The notes beneath the pieces were generated by a model. It saw only the letters and a list, made by a program, of their open reading frames with translations, was not told where the DNA came from and made no database searches. A stretch of 64,000 nt of DNA, taken from assembly GCF_001428665.1 (NCBI RefSeq), contig NZ_LMIJ01000014.1, forward strand, positions 133,445 through 197,444. Reading direction: 5' to 3'. Positions 7,894-16,050 of this stretch are shown piece by piece; within the stretch, counting starts at the first letter, position 1; every line of letters starts with the position of its first letter. The position numbers and the translations under genes are program-made. The stretch comes from Acidovorax sp. Root219 (GTDB taxonomy: Bacteria > Pseudomonadota > Gammaproteobacteria > Burkholderiales > Burkholderiaceae_C).

Positions 7894-9120
7894 TCAGGGT
7901 TGACTCAAGAGATCGGCCACTTCGGTGCGGTAGGCCTGCATGGCGGGCAGCAGCGCCGCAAAGGCGGCCACGAGCACGGCGATCAGCGGCACGCCCGCCT
8001 CGGCTGGCAGCCACACCAGGCCGCTCACGGGCAACAGGCCCTGCGCCTGCAGCACCCAGCCCAGCACCTGCACCAGGCCATGGCCCAGCAGCAGGCCCAG
8101 GGCCGTCGCCATGGCGGCCAGCCACAGCGCCTCGCACAGCACCAGGCCGGCGACGCGGCCCGGGGGCGCGCCCAGCATGCGCAGCATGGCCAGGTCGGTG
8201 CGGCGCTCGCGCACGGCATTCCACAGGGCGATGAACACGCTGAGCGCGGCCACGGCCAGCAGCACGCCGCCAAAGGCGCGCAGCACATCGGCCCCCACGC
8301 CCAGCAGGCGCAGCAGGCGGGTGACCTCGATGGCGGGAGCGGCCGCCTGCATCGACGTGTCGGCATTGATCTGGCGCGGCAGCGTGACGGCGGCCATGGG
8401 CGTGCGGTAGCGCAGCAGGGCCACGGTCACCTCGCGCTCCTCCTTGAGCACCGCCAGGTCCTCGGGCTCGGTGGCGGTGGCGGTCTCGTGCACCATCCAG
8501 ACGGACTCGGTGGAGGTGAGGATGAGCCGGTCGAGCACGCAGCTGCAGGCAGCCAGCACGCCGGCCACGCGGTACGGGTGCTCGCCATGGGCATGCCCTC
8601 CCCCGCCCAGGCCATGGCTGCCGATGAAGGTGGCGCCGACCAAGGGCGCGCCTGCATGCGCTGCGCCCACGATGCCGCGCGCCACCGTGGCGCCCAGCAC
8701 CGCATCCATGGGCTGCTGCCAGGGCTGGCCCTCGGCCAGAGTGGCGCCATAGAGCGCCAGGTAGTCGGGCGTGGTGCCCACGATGCGAAAGCCCTGGTAA
8801 CTGTCGCCCAGGCTCAGCGGGATCACCTGCGCCACCAGCGGGTTCTTCTGCAGGGCCTGCACCTCCTGCAGCGGGATGTTGCCGGTGGGCACATCGATAT
8901 GGAACACCCCCGCAAGGATGAGCTGCAGCGGGCTGCCCTTGGCCCCCACCACGAGGTCGATGCCGTCCAGGTCGCGCTCGAAGGCGCGGTCGAGCTGCGT
9001 GGCCACCAGCAGCACCAGGGTAATGGCCGCCAGGCCGAGCGTGAGCACCAGCAGGTTGAGCACGGCGGCCAGCGGGCGCGCCCACAGGTAGCGCCAGGAA
9101 AGGGAGAGAAGCTTGGCCAT
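7894..9120 (-). CDS. FtsX/MacB-type ABC transporter permease
   Basis: This 408-residue inner-membrane protein has the FtsX layout. One N-terminal helix (LNLLVLTLGLAAITLVLLVAT) is followed by a large periplasmic domain of about 230 residues and three C-terminal helices near residues 280-400, the last loop reading VADLLSQP. It pairs with the ATPase encoded 14 bp upstream. FtsX-type exporters act mechanically on periplasmic or lipid substrates rather than as classical zinc importers, so the job of this pair in zinc supply is unclear, as in zrg-type loci. The frame is open upstream, but the ATG at 9120 gives the right N-terminus. Confidence 0.85.
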   Translation of the reverse strand: MAKLLSLSWRYLWARPLAAVLNLLVLTLGLAAITLVLLVATQLDRAFERDLDGIDLVVGAKGSPLQLILAGVFHIDVPTGNIPLQEVQALQKNPLVAQVIPLSLGDSYQGFRIVGTTPDYLALYGATLAEGQPWQQPMDAVLGATVARGIVGAAHAGAPLVGATFIGSHGLGGGGHAHGEHPYRVAGVLAACSCVLDRLILTSTESVWMVHETATATEPEDLAVLKEEREVTVALLRYRTPMAAVTLPRQINADTSMQAAAPAIEVTRLLRLLGVGADVLRAFGGVLLAVAALSVFIALWNAVRERRTDLAMLRMLGAPPGRVAGLVLCEALWLAAMATALGLLLGHGLVQVLGWVLQAQGLLPVSGLVWLPAEAGVPLIAVLVAAFAALLPAMQAYRTEVADLLSQP

Positions 9121-9134
9121 CGGGTCGGTAGACG

Positions 9135-9797
9135 TCAGTCGGCACGCATGGAGTTCAGGTCGAGCTGCTGCAGACCTGGCGTGGCCGCCAGGGCCTGCAC
9201 CACGCGCTGGTCGTGCGTGGCGATCACCAGGCTGGCATCGCAAGCGGTGGCGCTGGCCTGCAGCAGTGCCAGGGCATCGGCGGCGGCCTCGTCATCGAGG
9301 CTGGCCGTCGGTTCGTCCGCCAGCAGGATCTGGGGCGTGAGCAGCACGGCCCGCGCCAGCGCCACGCGCTGCGCTTGCCCGCCCGAGAGCTGGTGCGGCC
9401 GGCGCGCGGCCAGCTCGGCCACACCCACCTGGGCCAGCGCGCGGTTGATGGCCGCATCGTCGCGCGGCAGGCCGGCCGCAAAGTACACCAGGGCCAGGTT
9501 GTCGGCCACCGTGAGCGCGCTGCTCAGGTGCAGCTTCTGCGGCAAAAAGCCGACGCTGCGCGCGCGCCAGGCATCGATCTCGGCGCCGCGCTGCGTGCCC
9601 AACTGGGTGCTGGCCACGAACAGGTCGCCGCCCGCAGGCGAGCGCAACCCAGCCATGAGAGCCAGCCAGGTCGACTTGCCCGTGCCCGAGCGCCCGCGCA
9701 GCAGCAAGGTGCCACCCTGGCGCAGGTCCACGTCGGGAAAGCGCAGTGCTTCGCTGCCTGCGGCATAGGCGTACGAAAGGCCCCGTGTGCGGATCAT
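9135..9797 (-). CDS. ABC transporter ATP-binding protein (LolD/MacB type)
   Basis: This 220-residue ATPase shows all motifs: Walker A GRSGTGKST, Q-loop LPQK, signature LSGGQAQR, Walker B ILLADEPTASLD and H-loop ATHDQ. It powers the FtsX-type permease that follows. Its ATG at 9797 overlaps the zur stop by 4 bp, so the transporter is translationally coupled to its presumed repressor. Confidence 0.93.
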   Translation of the reverse strand: MIRTRGLSYAYAAGSEALRFPDVDLRQGGTLLLRGRSGTGKSTWLALMAGLRSPAGGDLFVASTQLGTQRGAEIDAWRARSVGFLPQKLHLSSALTVADNLALVYFAAGLPRDDAAINRALAQVGVAELAARRPHQLSGGQAQRVALARAVLLTPQILLADEPTASLDDEAAADALALLQASATACDASLVIATHDQRVVQALAATPGLQQLDLNSMRAD

Positions 9798-10288
9798 GCG
9801 GCGGCCCCCTCGGCCGGATGCGCGCACCCGGCGCAGCGGCCCCGCACGGCAATCTCCACCGCCAGGCTTTCGTGCCCGGCCGTGGCCAGCGCCTGCAGCA
9901 CCTGCTTCAAGGCGCTTTGCACGCGCGCCGAGCCCTGTGCCAGGCGAAACTGGCGGTGGCAATCACCGCACTCGAAGCGGGGAACAGCGCCCTCCCCCCC
10001 CTGCGGCGCCAGCGCAAAGCGCGTGACGCGGGCGGCATCCACCTGCCGCTGCAGCAGGCCGGCGGCGGCAAAGCGGTCGAGCATGCGGTAGACGGTGACC
10101 TTGTTGACCGGTGCACCGGCTGCTGCCAGAGCAGATTCCACCTCGGCTTCGGACAGTGCGGCGTCGGGCCGCGCCTCGAACAGTTGCGCCAGCGCCCGCG
10201 TGGCGCGCGTGGCCCGCATGCCGGCGGGCAGGGTCCAGGCGCTTGGCGTGGCGGCGACAACAGAAAGAGGGGAGCGAATCGTGGGCAT
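9794..10288 (-). CDS. zur: Fur-family zinc uptake regulator Zur
   Basis: The 164-residue product has the Fur winged helix (VNKVTVYRMLDRFAAAGLLQ) and a dimerisation domain with structural-zinc cysteine pairs ECGDC and CAGC and the histidine stretch GHESLAVEIAV. Its place at the head of an operon with a ZnuD-like receptor identifies it as Zur rather than Fur or PerR. Zinc-loaded Zur would repress this operon. The first about 25 residues are an extension relative to short Zur proteins. Confidence 0.88.
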   Translation of the reverse strand: MPTIRSPLSVVAATPSAWTLPAGMRATRATRALAQLFEARPDAALSEAEVESALAAAGAPVNKVTVYRMLDRFAAAGLLQRQVDAARVTRFALAPQGGEGAVPRFECGDCHRQFRLAQGSARVQSALKQVLQALATAGHESLAVEIAVRGRCAGCAHPAEGAAA

Positions 10289-10332
10289 GAAAGGAATGGC
10301 TGACCGGCGCAGGCCTGGTAACGCAATCGATT

Positions 10333-10353
10333 TGCATTATGCATGCTGCATGC
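10333..10353 (-). promoter_or_regulatory. Candidate Zur operator upstream of zur
   Basis: The 98-bp gap upstream of zur contains a cluster of nested palindromes: TGCAT-T-ATGCA (10333-10343) and two copies of GCATGC (10341-10346 and 10348-10353). On the minus strand the first overlaps CATAAT, a plausible -10 about 50 bp before the zur ATG. The sequence does not match the classical Zur consensus closely, so the assignment rests on position and symmetry. Confidence 0.4.
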
Positions 10354-10386
10354 CGGTCACCGGCCATTTCCGGACGAACCCTGCGG

Positions 10387-11268
10387 TCAAGACCAGAGTC
10401 GATAGAACCAGTAGCTGTCGTCCGTGTCCACGCCGCGCGCCAGTTCGCCCGGGCTGTGGCCGGTGACGCGCTGTGTCTCGCGGCACAGGTGCGACTGGTC
10501 CGCATAGCCGGCGCCGGAGGCCACGTCCTGCCAGCGCGGCACCTGGCCGCTGTGCTCGCTGTCGGTGCGTGCCTGCAGCAAGGTCGATTCGGCGCGCGAC
10601 AGCCAGGCCAGGCGGCGCACGGGCTGGCCTGCCCAGGCGCGGGCATGGCGCTCCAGGCTGCGCAGGCTGCCGCCCAGCCCGCTGGCCGCTGCATGGGCCT
10701 GCAGCGCACGCATCCAGCGGGTGCCAGGGGCACCGTCGGCACCATCGGCAGCCTGCGCGCCATCGCTGCTGCGCCAATGGGTGGCCACCATGTCTTCGAT
10801 CAGTGCCATCCGGGCGGCATCGTCCTGCGCATGCCTCACGGCATCGCACAGCGCACGCCATGGCGCCGGCAGCACCTCCTGGGCGGGCAGCAGGCCATCC
10901 ACCAGTGCGCTGATGGGCAGGCCGGTGAGCTGGTGGAAGGCATGGGGCTGGAACACCACCCCGAAGGTGCGCACCGGCCCGGGATTGCGCGTGGCCCAGG
11001 GACGGGTCTGCGGTCCCAGCAACAGCGTGGAGGCCAGGGGCTGGGGTGCACCGCCTTCGGGATCGATGCGCTCGGAGCTGCCCTGCAGAAACCAGGCCAC
11101 GCCGCAGTAGACCGATGCCGGGTAGCGGTTCAGGCGCGGTGCCTCCTGCAGGTGCTTGCCGCCCGTGGTGTCCTTGATGAGGTAGGCACGGATGCAACCC
11201 GCCAGCGCAAGGGGCGGCAGGGCGACGGTGGCAAAGGGGAGCTGGAATCGCAGGCGCACACCCCACAT
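10387..11268 (-). CDS. AraC-family transcriptional regulator
   Basis: This 293-residue protein has a variable N-terminal half and a C-terminal AraC DNA-binding domain in about the last 100 residues: LRSLERHARAWAGQPVRRL, the second HTH WQDVASGAGYADQSHLCRE, then RVTGHSPGEL. It is divergent from the methyltransferase gene with a long palindrome between them, a classic regulator/target arrangement. A longer upstream frame exists but runs into the methyltransferase gene; ATG 11268 is the sensible start. Confidence 0.88.
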   Translation of the reverse strand: MWGVRLRFQLPFATVALPPLALAGCIRAYLIKDTTGGKHLQEAPRLNRYPASVYCGVAWFLQGSSERIDPEGGAPQPLASTLLLGPQTRPWATRNPGPVRTFGVVFQPHAFHQLTGLPISALVDGLLPAQEVLPAPWRALCDAVRHAQDDAARMALIEDMVATHWRSSDGAQAADGADGAPGTRWMRALQAHAAASGLGGSLRSLERHARAWAGQPVRRLAWLSRAESTLLQARTDSEHSGQVPRWQDVASGAGYADQSHLCRETQRVTGHSPGELARGVDTDDSYWFYRLWS

Positions 11269-11278
11269 CGTAAACGGG

Positions 11279-11313
11279 TTCGCCAAGCAAGCGCCCGGGG
11301 TGCGCTTGGCGAA
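11279..11313. promoter_or_regulatory. Perfect 10-bp inverted repeat, araC-like/methyltransferase gap
   Basis: TTCGCCAAGC (11279-11288) and GCTTGGCGAA (11304-11313) form a perfect inverted repeat around a 15-bp centre that itself begins AAGCGC, matched by GCGCTT at 11302-11307. It lies 11 bp before the regulator start and 44 bp before the methyltransferase start. Function as an operator for both genes is inferred. Confidence 0.55.
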
Positions 11314-11356
11314 ATCGTTCAAGACGGCCGGGCGCGGACCTTTCAGAATCGCCTCC

Positions 11357-12289
11357 ATGGCCCACAACCTATCCTCCATCTCCCCTGCCCTGCAGCCCCT
11401 TCTGGCCTCGGCCCAGCCCAGCCGCACGGCCTTGCTGTGCGGCATTGCCCGCGCCCGGCACCAGTTGCTGGACGGGGGTGAAGTGTTCGCCGACCCGCTG
11501 GCCCTGGAGATCCTGGGGCCGGAGCTGGGGGTAGCGGTGCGCCAATGGGCCATCGACCACGGACCCGGTGGGCACCTGAGCGACCGGGGCAGCTTCTCCG
11601 AAGCCATGCGCGGTGCCCTGGCCGCCCGCAGCCGCATCGCCGAAGACACCCTGCGCGAGGCGGTGGCCGCCGGGGCCACGCAGTACGTGGTGCTGGGCGC
11701 GGGCCTGGATACGTTCGCCTTGCGCAGGGGCTGGCCCAAGGGGCTCGCCCGGGTGTTTGAGGTCGACCACCCGGCCACCCAGGCCTGGAAGCAGCAGTTG
11801 GCCGCCTGCGCCGGCCTGTGGATGAGGCCAGGGGCGACCCATGTGCCGGTGGACTTCGAGCGCCAGGACTTGATGCAGCACCTGGTAGCCCAGGGTCTGG
11901 ACCCGCACGAACGCACCGTGTTTGCCTGGCTGGGCGTCAGCATGTACCTGGCCCCCTCGGCCGTACGGGCCACGCTGGAACGCATCGGCACGCAGATGGC
12001 GCCGGGCAGCGTGCTCGTTTTCGACTACGTGCGGCGCCCTGCACCGAAGGAGCTTGGCCGGCGGCTGACCCTGGGTCTGATGGCACGCCGCTTTCGCCGC
12101 ATGGGCGAGCCCTGGCATTGCTTCCTGGATGACAGCGAACTGCAGGCAATGCTCGCGGACTGCGGCTTTGCGCCCCCGGAAATCATCAGTGCGCAGGACA
12201 TCATGCGCACCCTGCTGTCGAGCCGCCCGCCTCCCGGCTGCAACGGGCCATGGGTGGGCTGCTGGGCGGCGTGGTGCGCGTGCGGGTAG
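11357..12289 (+). CDS. Class I SAM-dependent methyltransferase (LCMT/Ppm1/Tcmp family)
   Basis: This 310-residue protein has the family pattern: SRTALLCGIARARHQLLDGG near the start, FADPLALEILG, the SAM motif VVLGAGLDTFALR, FEVDHPATQAWK as the second acidic strand, and WLGVSMYL. Bacterial members methylate carboxyl or hydroxyl groups of small molecules; the substrate is unknown. The frame is open upstream, but ATG 11357 gives the normal N-terminus. Likely controlled by the divergent AraC protein. Confidence 0.9.
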   Translation: MAHNLSSISPALQPLLASAQPSRTALLCGIARARHQLLDGGEVFADPLALEILGPELGVAVRQWAIDHGPGGHLSDRGSFSEAMRGALAARSRIAEDTLREAVAAGATQYVVLGAGLDTFALRRGWPKGLARVFEVDHPATQAWKQQLAACAGLWMRPGATHVPVDFERQDLMQHLVAQGLDPHERTVFAWLGVSMYLAPSAVRATLERIGTQMAPGSVLVFDYVRRPAPKELGRRLTLGLMARRFRRMGEPWHCFLDDSELQAMLADCGFAPPEIISAQDIMRTLLSSRPPPGCNGPWVGCWAAWCACG

Positions 12290-12307
12290 CGCCCGGGGCG
12301 GGTACCG

Positions 12308-12853
12308 TCAGTCCTCCTTGAGGTACTTGCGGAAAGTCTTGCGGAACTTGTCCACCTTGGGGCCCACCACCATGGCACAGTAGCCCTGCCCCGGGTGCTT
12401 GGCAAAGTAATCCTGGTGGTAGTCCTCGGCCGTGCTGTAGTTGGCCAGGGGCTTCACCTCGGTGGTGATGGGCGCGCCGAACAGCTTGTCCTGCGACATC
12501 TGGCGCACCATGGCGTCGGCCAATTCGCCGTGGGCCGGATCTTCGTAGTAAATACCGCTGCGGTACTGGGTGCCCACATCATTGCCCTGGCGGTTGAGCG
12601 TGGTCGGGTCGTGGGTGTGGAAGAAGATCTCCAGGATCTCTTCGAGGCTGATCTCGTCGGCATCGAAGGTCAGGCGCACCACCTCGGCATGGCCGGTGTC
12701 GCCCTGGCAGATCTGCTCGTAGGTGGGCTGGATGGTCTGGCCATTGGTGTAGCCGCTTTCCACGTCGGTGATGCCGCGCACGCGGTCGAACACCGCCTCG
12801 GTGCACCAGAAGCAGCCGCCGCCCAGGGTGATGGTTTGCAGGTTCTCTGCCAT
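12308..12853 (-). CDS. msrA: Peptide-methionine (S)-S-oxide reductase
   Basis: MsrA repairs methionine-S-sulfoxide in proteins. The 181-residue product has the catalytic GGCFWC motif near the N-terminus, GYTNGQTIQPTYEQIC, GHAEVV, HDPTTLNRQGNDVGTQYRS and YHQDYFAKHP, all classic. No C-terminal resolving Cys pair is evident beyond QGYCAM. ATG 12853 is preferred over 12883 because GGAG lies six bases upstream and it begins the family N-terminus. Confidence 0.95.
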   Translation of the reverse strand: MAENLQTITLGGGCFWCTEAVFDRVRGITDVESGYTNGQTIQPTYEQICQGDTGHAEVVRLTFDADEISLEEILEIFFHTHDPTTLNRQGNDVGTQYRSGIYYEDPAHGELADAMVRQMSQDKLFGAPITTEVKPLANYSTAEDYHQDYFAKHPGQGYCAMVVGPKVDKFRKTFRKYLKED

Positions 12854-12931
12854 GTCGGTCTCCATGCAATGACGTAGTTTCATGGCATGGTACGCGGCCT
12901 GGGGTGCCGCAGTGCGGGCGGGGCCATTGCT

Positions 12932-14071
12932 TCAGCGGGCGTGGGCTTTTTTCGAGCTGCCCTCGTGCGACTCCACCACAGGCGGAGGAACCGTAAACCA
13001 TCCGCTTCTCGCATCTCTTTCCACCACCGTGAAAAACACGTAGTCCGGCTTCCAGCTGTCGACCAATTGAACAAGGCGCCCACCGGGTTTGATGGCCTCA
13101 TGCCAATGCAATTGCAGCACGTCACTGAATGTTCCCTCCATCATCAGCGACATCGAGTCCCCAAATGAATCTCTGAGCCACAGCACCTTCTTGCTGTTCA
13201 AGGCATTGCTTGTGTGGACAAGGACCGGCTTGATCGGCGGTATCGTGGTCAGGTGCCCGCCCGTGTGCAGGACTTTCTGGGTGTCGAAGTCGATCCGGGT
13301 GGTTTGCAAAGAAAACTCGGACGCGCCAATGGCCAATCGGGTATCGGAAAGCTGTGTCGGCAGCCGAAGAAATTTGGCCAGGTCCCCGCCCTTGGTTTCC
13401 TGCCTGGATGTCAATGCATACGCTTCACTGGGTGGCCAACGCAGCTCTGGCACCACGGAACCAACCTGCTGCGCAAAGGCGCGAAATCCCATCGCAGAGC
13501 CAAGATTGTTCCAATGGGTATCCAGCTTGTAGTAAAAATCAGCCGTCTGATGTGCCTTGGCTTCCAGCAAAGGCGCACGAAGGTCGACATAGAGAACGTT
13601 GCCCGTTTCAGCAAACAGGGCATCCGTGGCATTGGGTGATACTGGCTGAGCCCAGCGTGGCAAATGCTCGGGGTAAATGCTTCCCTTGTTGGGGCCGATC
13701 ATGACCCTGAAGAGTTGCACCCCCTTGCTTGCGAAATATGCATCCCAGGCAGCAGCGGCCACACCAATCTGCTTTGTCAGTTGCACATCTTCCGCCAAAG
13801 GCGGGTGGCGGGCAGCCGACAGCGTGGCCTGGAATGAATCGCCCAGGAAAAGCCAGCCGTCATAGCCGATGACGACGCTCTTGGGATTGATGCTGATTCC
13901 CAATGGATACAGCCATTTCGCCGCAAAGCTCGATGCGAAATCCATGTTGTAGAAAAAAGACTTCTCCCACTTGATCGATTCAAAATTGCGTACGCAAGAA
14001 ATGTTGACCGCCGGCACTATCAGCAGACTTGCCAACAGGGCGATCAAGAAAACGCTTTCCCGATGTTTCAT
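12932..14071 (-). CDS. AlgJ/AlgX-like SGNH O-acetyltransferase
   Basis: This 379-residue protein has one N-terminal membrane anchor or uncleaved signal (residues 5-24) and a periplasmic SGNH-fold domain. The catalytic pieces of AlgJ/AlgX are visible: DTHWN (Asp-x-x-His equivalent) and RDSFGDS (nucleophile Ser). Such proteins move acetyl groups delivered by an MBOAT partner onto an exopolysaccharide or cell-wall glycan. It follows the MBOAT gene by 15 bp, but no polymer synthase is nearby, so the acceptor is unknown. Base composition is clearly less G/C-rich than the flanks. Confidence 0.82.
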   Translation of the reverse strand: MKHRESVFLIALLASLLIVPAVNISCVRNFESIKWEKSFFYNMDFASSFAAKWLYPLGISINPKSVVIGYDGWLFLGDSFQATLSAARHPPLAEDVQLTKQIGVAAAAWDAYFASKGVQLFRVMIGPNKGSIYPEHLPRWAQPVSPNATDALFAETGNVLYVDLRAPLLEAKAHQTADFYYKLDTHWNNLGSAMGFRAFAQQVGSVVPELRWPPSEAYALTSRQETKGGDLAKFLRLPTQLSDTRLAIGASEFSLQTTRIDFDTQKVLHTGGHLTTIPPIKPVLVHTSNALNSKKVLWLRDSFGDSMSLMMEGTFSDVLQLHWHEAIKPGGRLVQLVDSWKPDYVFFTVVERDARSGWFTVPPPVVESHEGSSKKAHAR

Positions 14072-14086
14072 CGTGATTTTTTATTA

Positions 14087-15586
14087 TTAGAAATTGAAGT
14101 ACAAGAACACCGAACTCGTGGTTGCAAGCATGGCGTACATTGCAATGGAGAAAATAATTCCGCCATAAACAAGCTTGGCATTCCCCAAGGACCCGCTTGC
14201 TATTTCGATTGAATTTTTCTGGCGAACAATGGCAAAGGCGAAGGCAATGGCCATGTATGCAGGCAGATGCCCAATCAACCCTGCGGGGAGGTATTGCAGC
14301 AAGACATCGGAAAACCAGCCCGCCCACGCAAAATCAGCCGTCGGTGCAGAGGCAATGGAGTCGCCAAGGATCGAGCGGAAATCAACCATCCCCTGCAACA
14401 CGCGCTCCGCGTCTTCCATTGTTTTCGCACGAAAGAAAACCCACGTCATGTTCACGAACACAAAAGTCAACAGCCATGCCAAGGCGGTTGGCATCGGGCG
14501 TCCCCACTGCTTCCAAAGGCGGTGAACTCCGAGTGCACCTCCATGCAGGGCACCCCATACCACGAACATCCAGGTCGCACCATGCCACAGTCCACCCAGC
14601 ACGAATGTGATGAAAATATTGATGTAGGTCTGGTATTCCAGCCCTCGGTTACCACCCAGGGGAATGTACAGATAATCCCGCAAAAAACTGCTGAGAGTGA
14701 TGTGCCAGCGCCGCCAGAAGTCCTGAATGTTCAATGACTTATAGGGTGAATTGAAATTTATGGGCAATGAAATGTTGAACAGTAACGAAGCGCCTATGGC
14801 CATGTCGCAGTACCCGCTGAAATCGAAATACAGCTGAAAGGTGTAGGCCAGACTGGTTGCCCATGCGGCGAAGAACCCGAGATTCTGGCCTCCATCGAAC
14901 CCGGCGTCCGCCCAGCCTGCAAAGTTGTCAGCAATGACCACTTTTTTGAACAGGCCGATGGCAAAAATGAACAACCCCTTGAGAATGTTCGATTTTCTCA
15001 GCATCAGGTTCCAGCGCGAAGCGAACTGCGGCATGATTTGCTGGTGGTGAACAATAGGTCCCGCAATAAGGTGCGGGAAAAATGTCACGAACAGCGAGTA
15101 GTTCAATATGCCATATTTTGCAGTTTCCCCACGGTAGCTATCCACCAGATACACGATCTGCGTAAACGTGAAAAAACTGATCCCCAATGGCAGCACGATG
15201 TGGGGAAGGGCATGCGCCGTGCCAAAAATGGTGTTGACGTTGTCAAGCAGAAAGTCGGTGTACTTGTAATACCCCAGCACCAGCAAATTGGCGGCAATGC
15301 CTGCGGCAAGAATGGTTTTTCTGCTCAATCGTCGGTTCGATTTTCGCTTATCGCCGGGGGACGGAGAATACGACCTTGCCAAGCGTGAGCCAACCAGGAA
15401 GTTCAAAAAAATGGACGCCAGAATCAGAGGCAGGTATTTTACGTTCCAGTACGAGTAGAAAAACAGGCTCGCTATGACAAGCCAGGCCTTTCCAGCAGTG
15501 ATCCAATGCCGGCGATTCATCGCGAAATAGACGAGCACCACGATCGGCAGATAGACCAGAATGAACTGCCAAGAACTGAAAACCAT
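14087..15586 (-). CDS. AlgI-like MBOAT O-acyltransferase
   Basis: This 499-residue polytopic membrane protein has about a dozen hydrophobic segments and the MBOAT hallmarks: DFSGYCDMAIG, FWRRWHITLSSFLRDYLYIPLGG and the catalytic histidine in GGLWHGATW. AlgI-type proteins carry acetyl groups from the cytoplasm across the inner membrane for polysaccharide O-acetylation. The gene is first of a two-gene unit with the SGNH partner. It has low GC and frequent A/T-ending codons compared with the rest of the window, suggesting horizontal origin. Confidence 0.92.
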   Translation of the reverse strand: MVFSSWQFILVYLPIVVLVYFAMNRRHWITAGKAWLVIASLFFYSYWNVKYLPLILASIFLNFLVGSRLARSYSPSPGDKRKSNRRLSRKTILAAGIAANLLVLGYYKYTDFLLDNVNTIFGTAHALPHIVLPLGISFFTFTQIVYLVDSYRGETAKYGILNYSLFVTFFPHLIAGPIVHHQQIMPQFASRWNLMLRKSNILKGLFIFAIGLFKKVVIADNFAGWADAGFDGGQNLGFFAAWATSLAYTFQLYFDFSGYCDMAIGASLLFNISLPINFNSPYKSLNIQDFWRRWHITLSSFLRDYLYIPLGGNRGLEYQTYINIFITFVLGGLWHGATWMFVVWGALHGGALGVHRLWKQWGRPMPTALAWLLTFVFVNMTWVFFRAKTMEDAERVLQGMVDFRSILGDSIASAPTADFAWAGWFSDVLLQYLPAGLIGHLPAYMAIAFAFAIVRQKNSIEIASGSLGNAKLVYGGIIFSIAMYAMLATTSSVFLYFNF

Positions 15587-16050
15587 ATTGACTGGCCATC
15601 TCCGGCAAGGCCGGGGGCTTGGAGAGGTGAGCCGCTCCGCGCGGTGAGACGGGGAGGCGACCTGCCCCTCTTGACTTGCTGCTTAACCCTCCAATTATGC
15701 AGGGCAAATTCAGCCGTGAAGTGCATGCAACAACCTTCAAGGAATAGGGGCGTTGATCGTACCCCAGCCCGTTGGGAAGAGCGTCGGTGCGCGCCGGGCC
15801 TGGATGAACAGGGCGTCAGCCCGGCACTCCAGGTAGCGTTCGGCGCGCTCGAAGGCGTCCTCGGTAGAGCTCGCCTCGGCTCGACCCCTCGTAGCAGCTA
15901 TCTATGTAGTACCCCGGGTGCCCAGGTCGTTGCACCGGCCGTGAGCGTTGTCGGGTCGTCCGTGGGAAGAAAGCCTCCAGGATCTCCTTCCGAGACCCAT
16001 CCCCAAAAAGCAGTATTGCTGCATTTGACACGCAGCCAAAGTCTTAGCCG
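15587..16050. other. 464-bp gene-free stretch with a gene relic
   Basis: Between the MBOAT gene and the unknown 310-residue gene there is no credible complete gene. The stretch should hold the promoter of the O-acetylation pair, but no hexamers stand out. Its middle contains a decayed piece of an isocitrate-lyase-family gene. The part from 15870 to 16050 resembles nothing I recognise. Confidence 0.6.
15781..15868 (-). pseudogene. Relic of an isocitrate lyase/PEP mutase-family gene
   Basis: Read on the minus strand, this segment translates to a piece including ERAERYLECRADALFIQ. It aligns with RAEQYLECGVDALFIE of the intact lyase at 17315-18178; 18 of 27 aligned residues are identical, with no gap. 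Homology stops abruptly on both sides and no start, active site or remaining domain is present. The divergence means it is an old remnant of a paralogue, not a recent copy of the intact gene. Confidence 0.65.
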
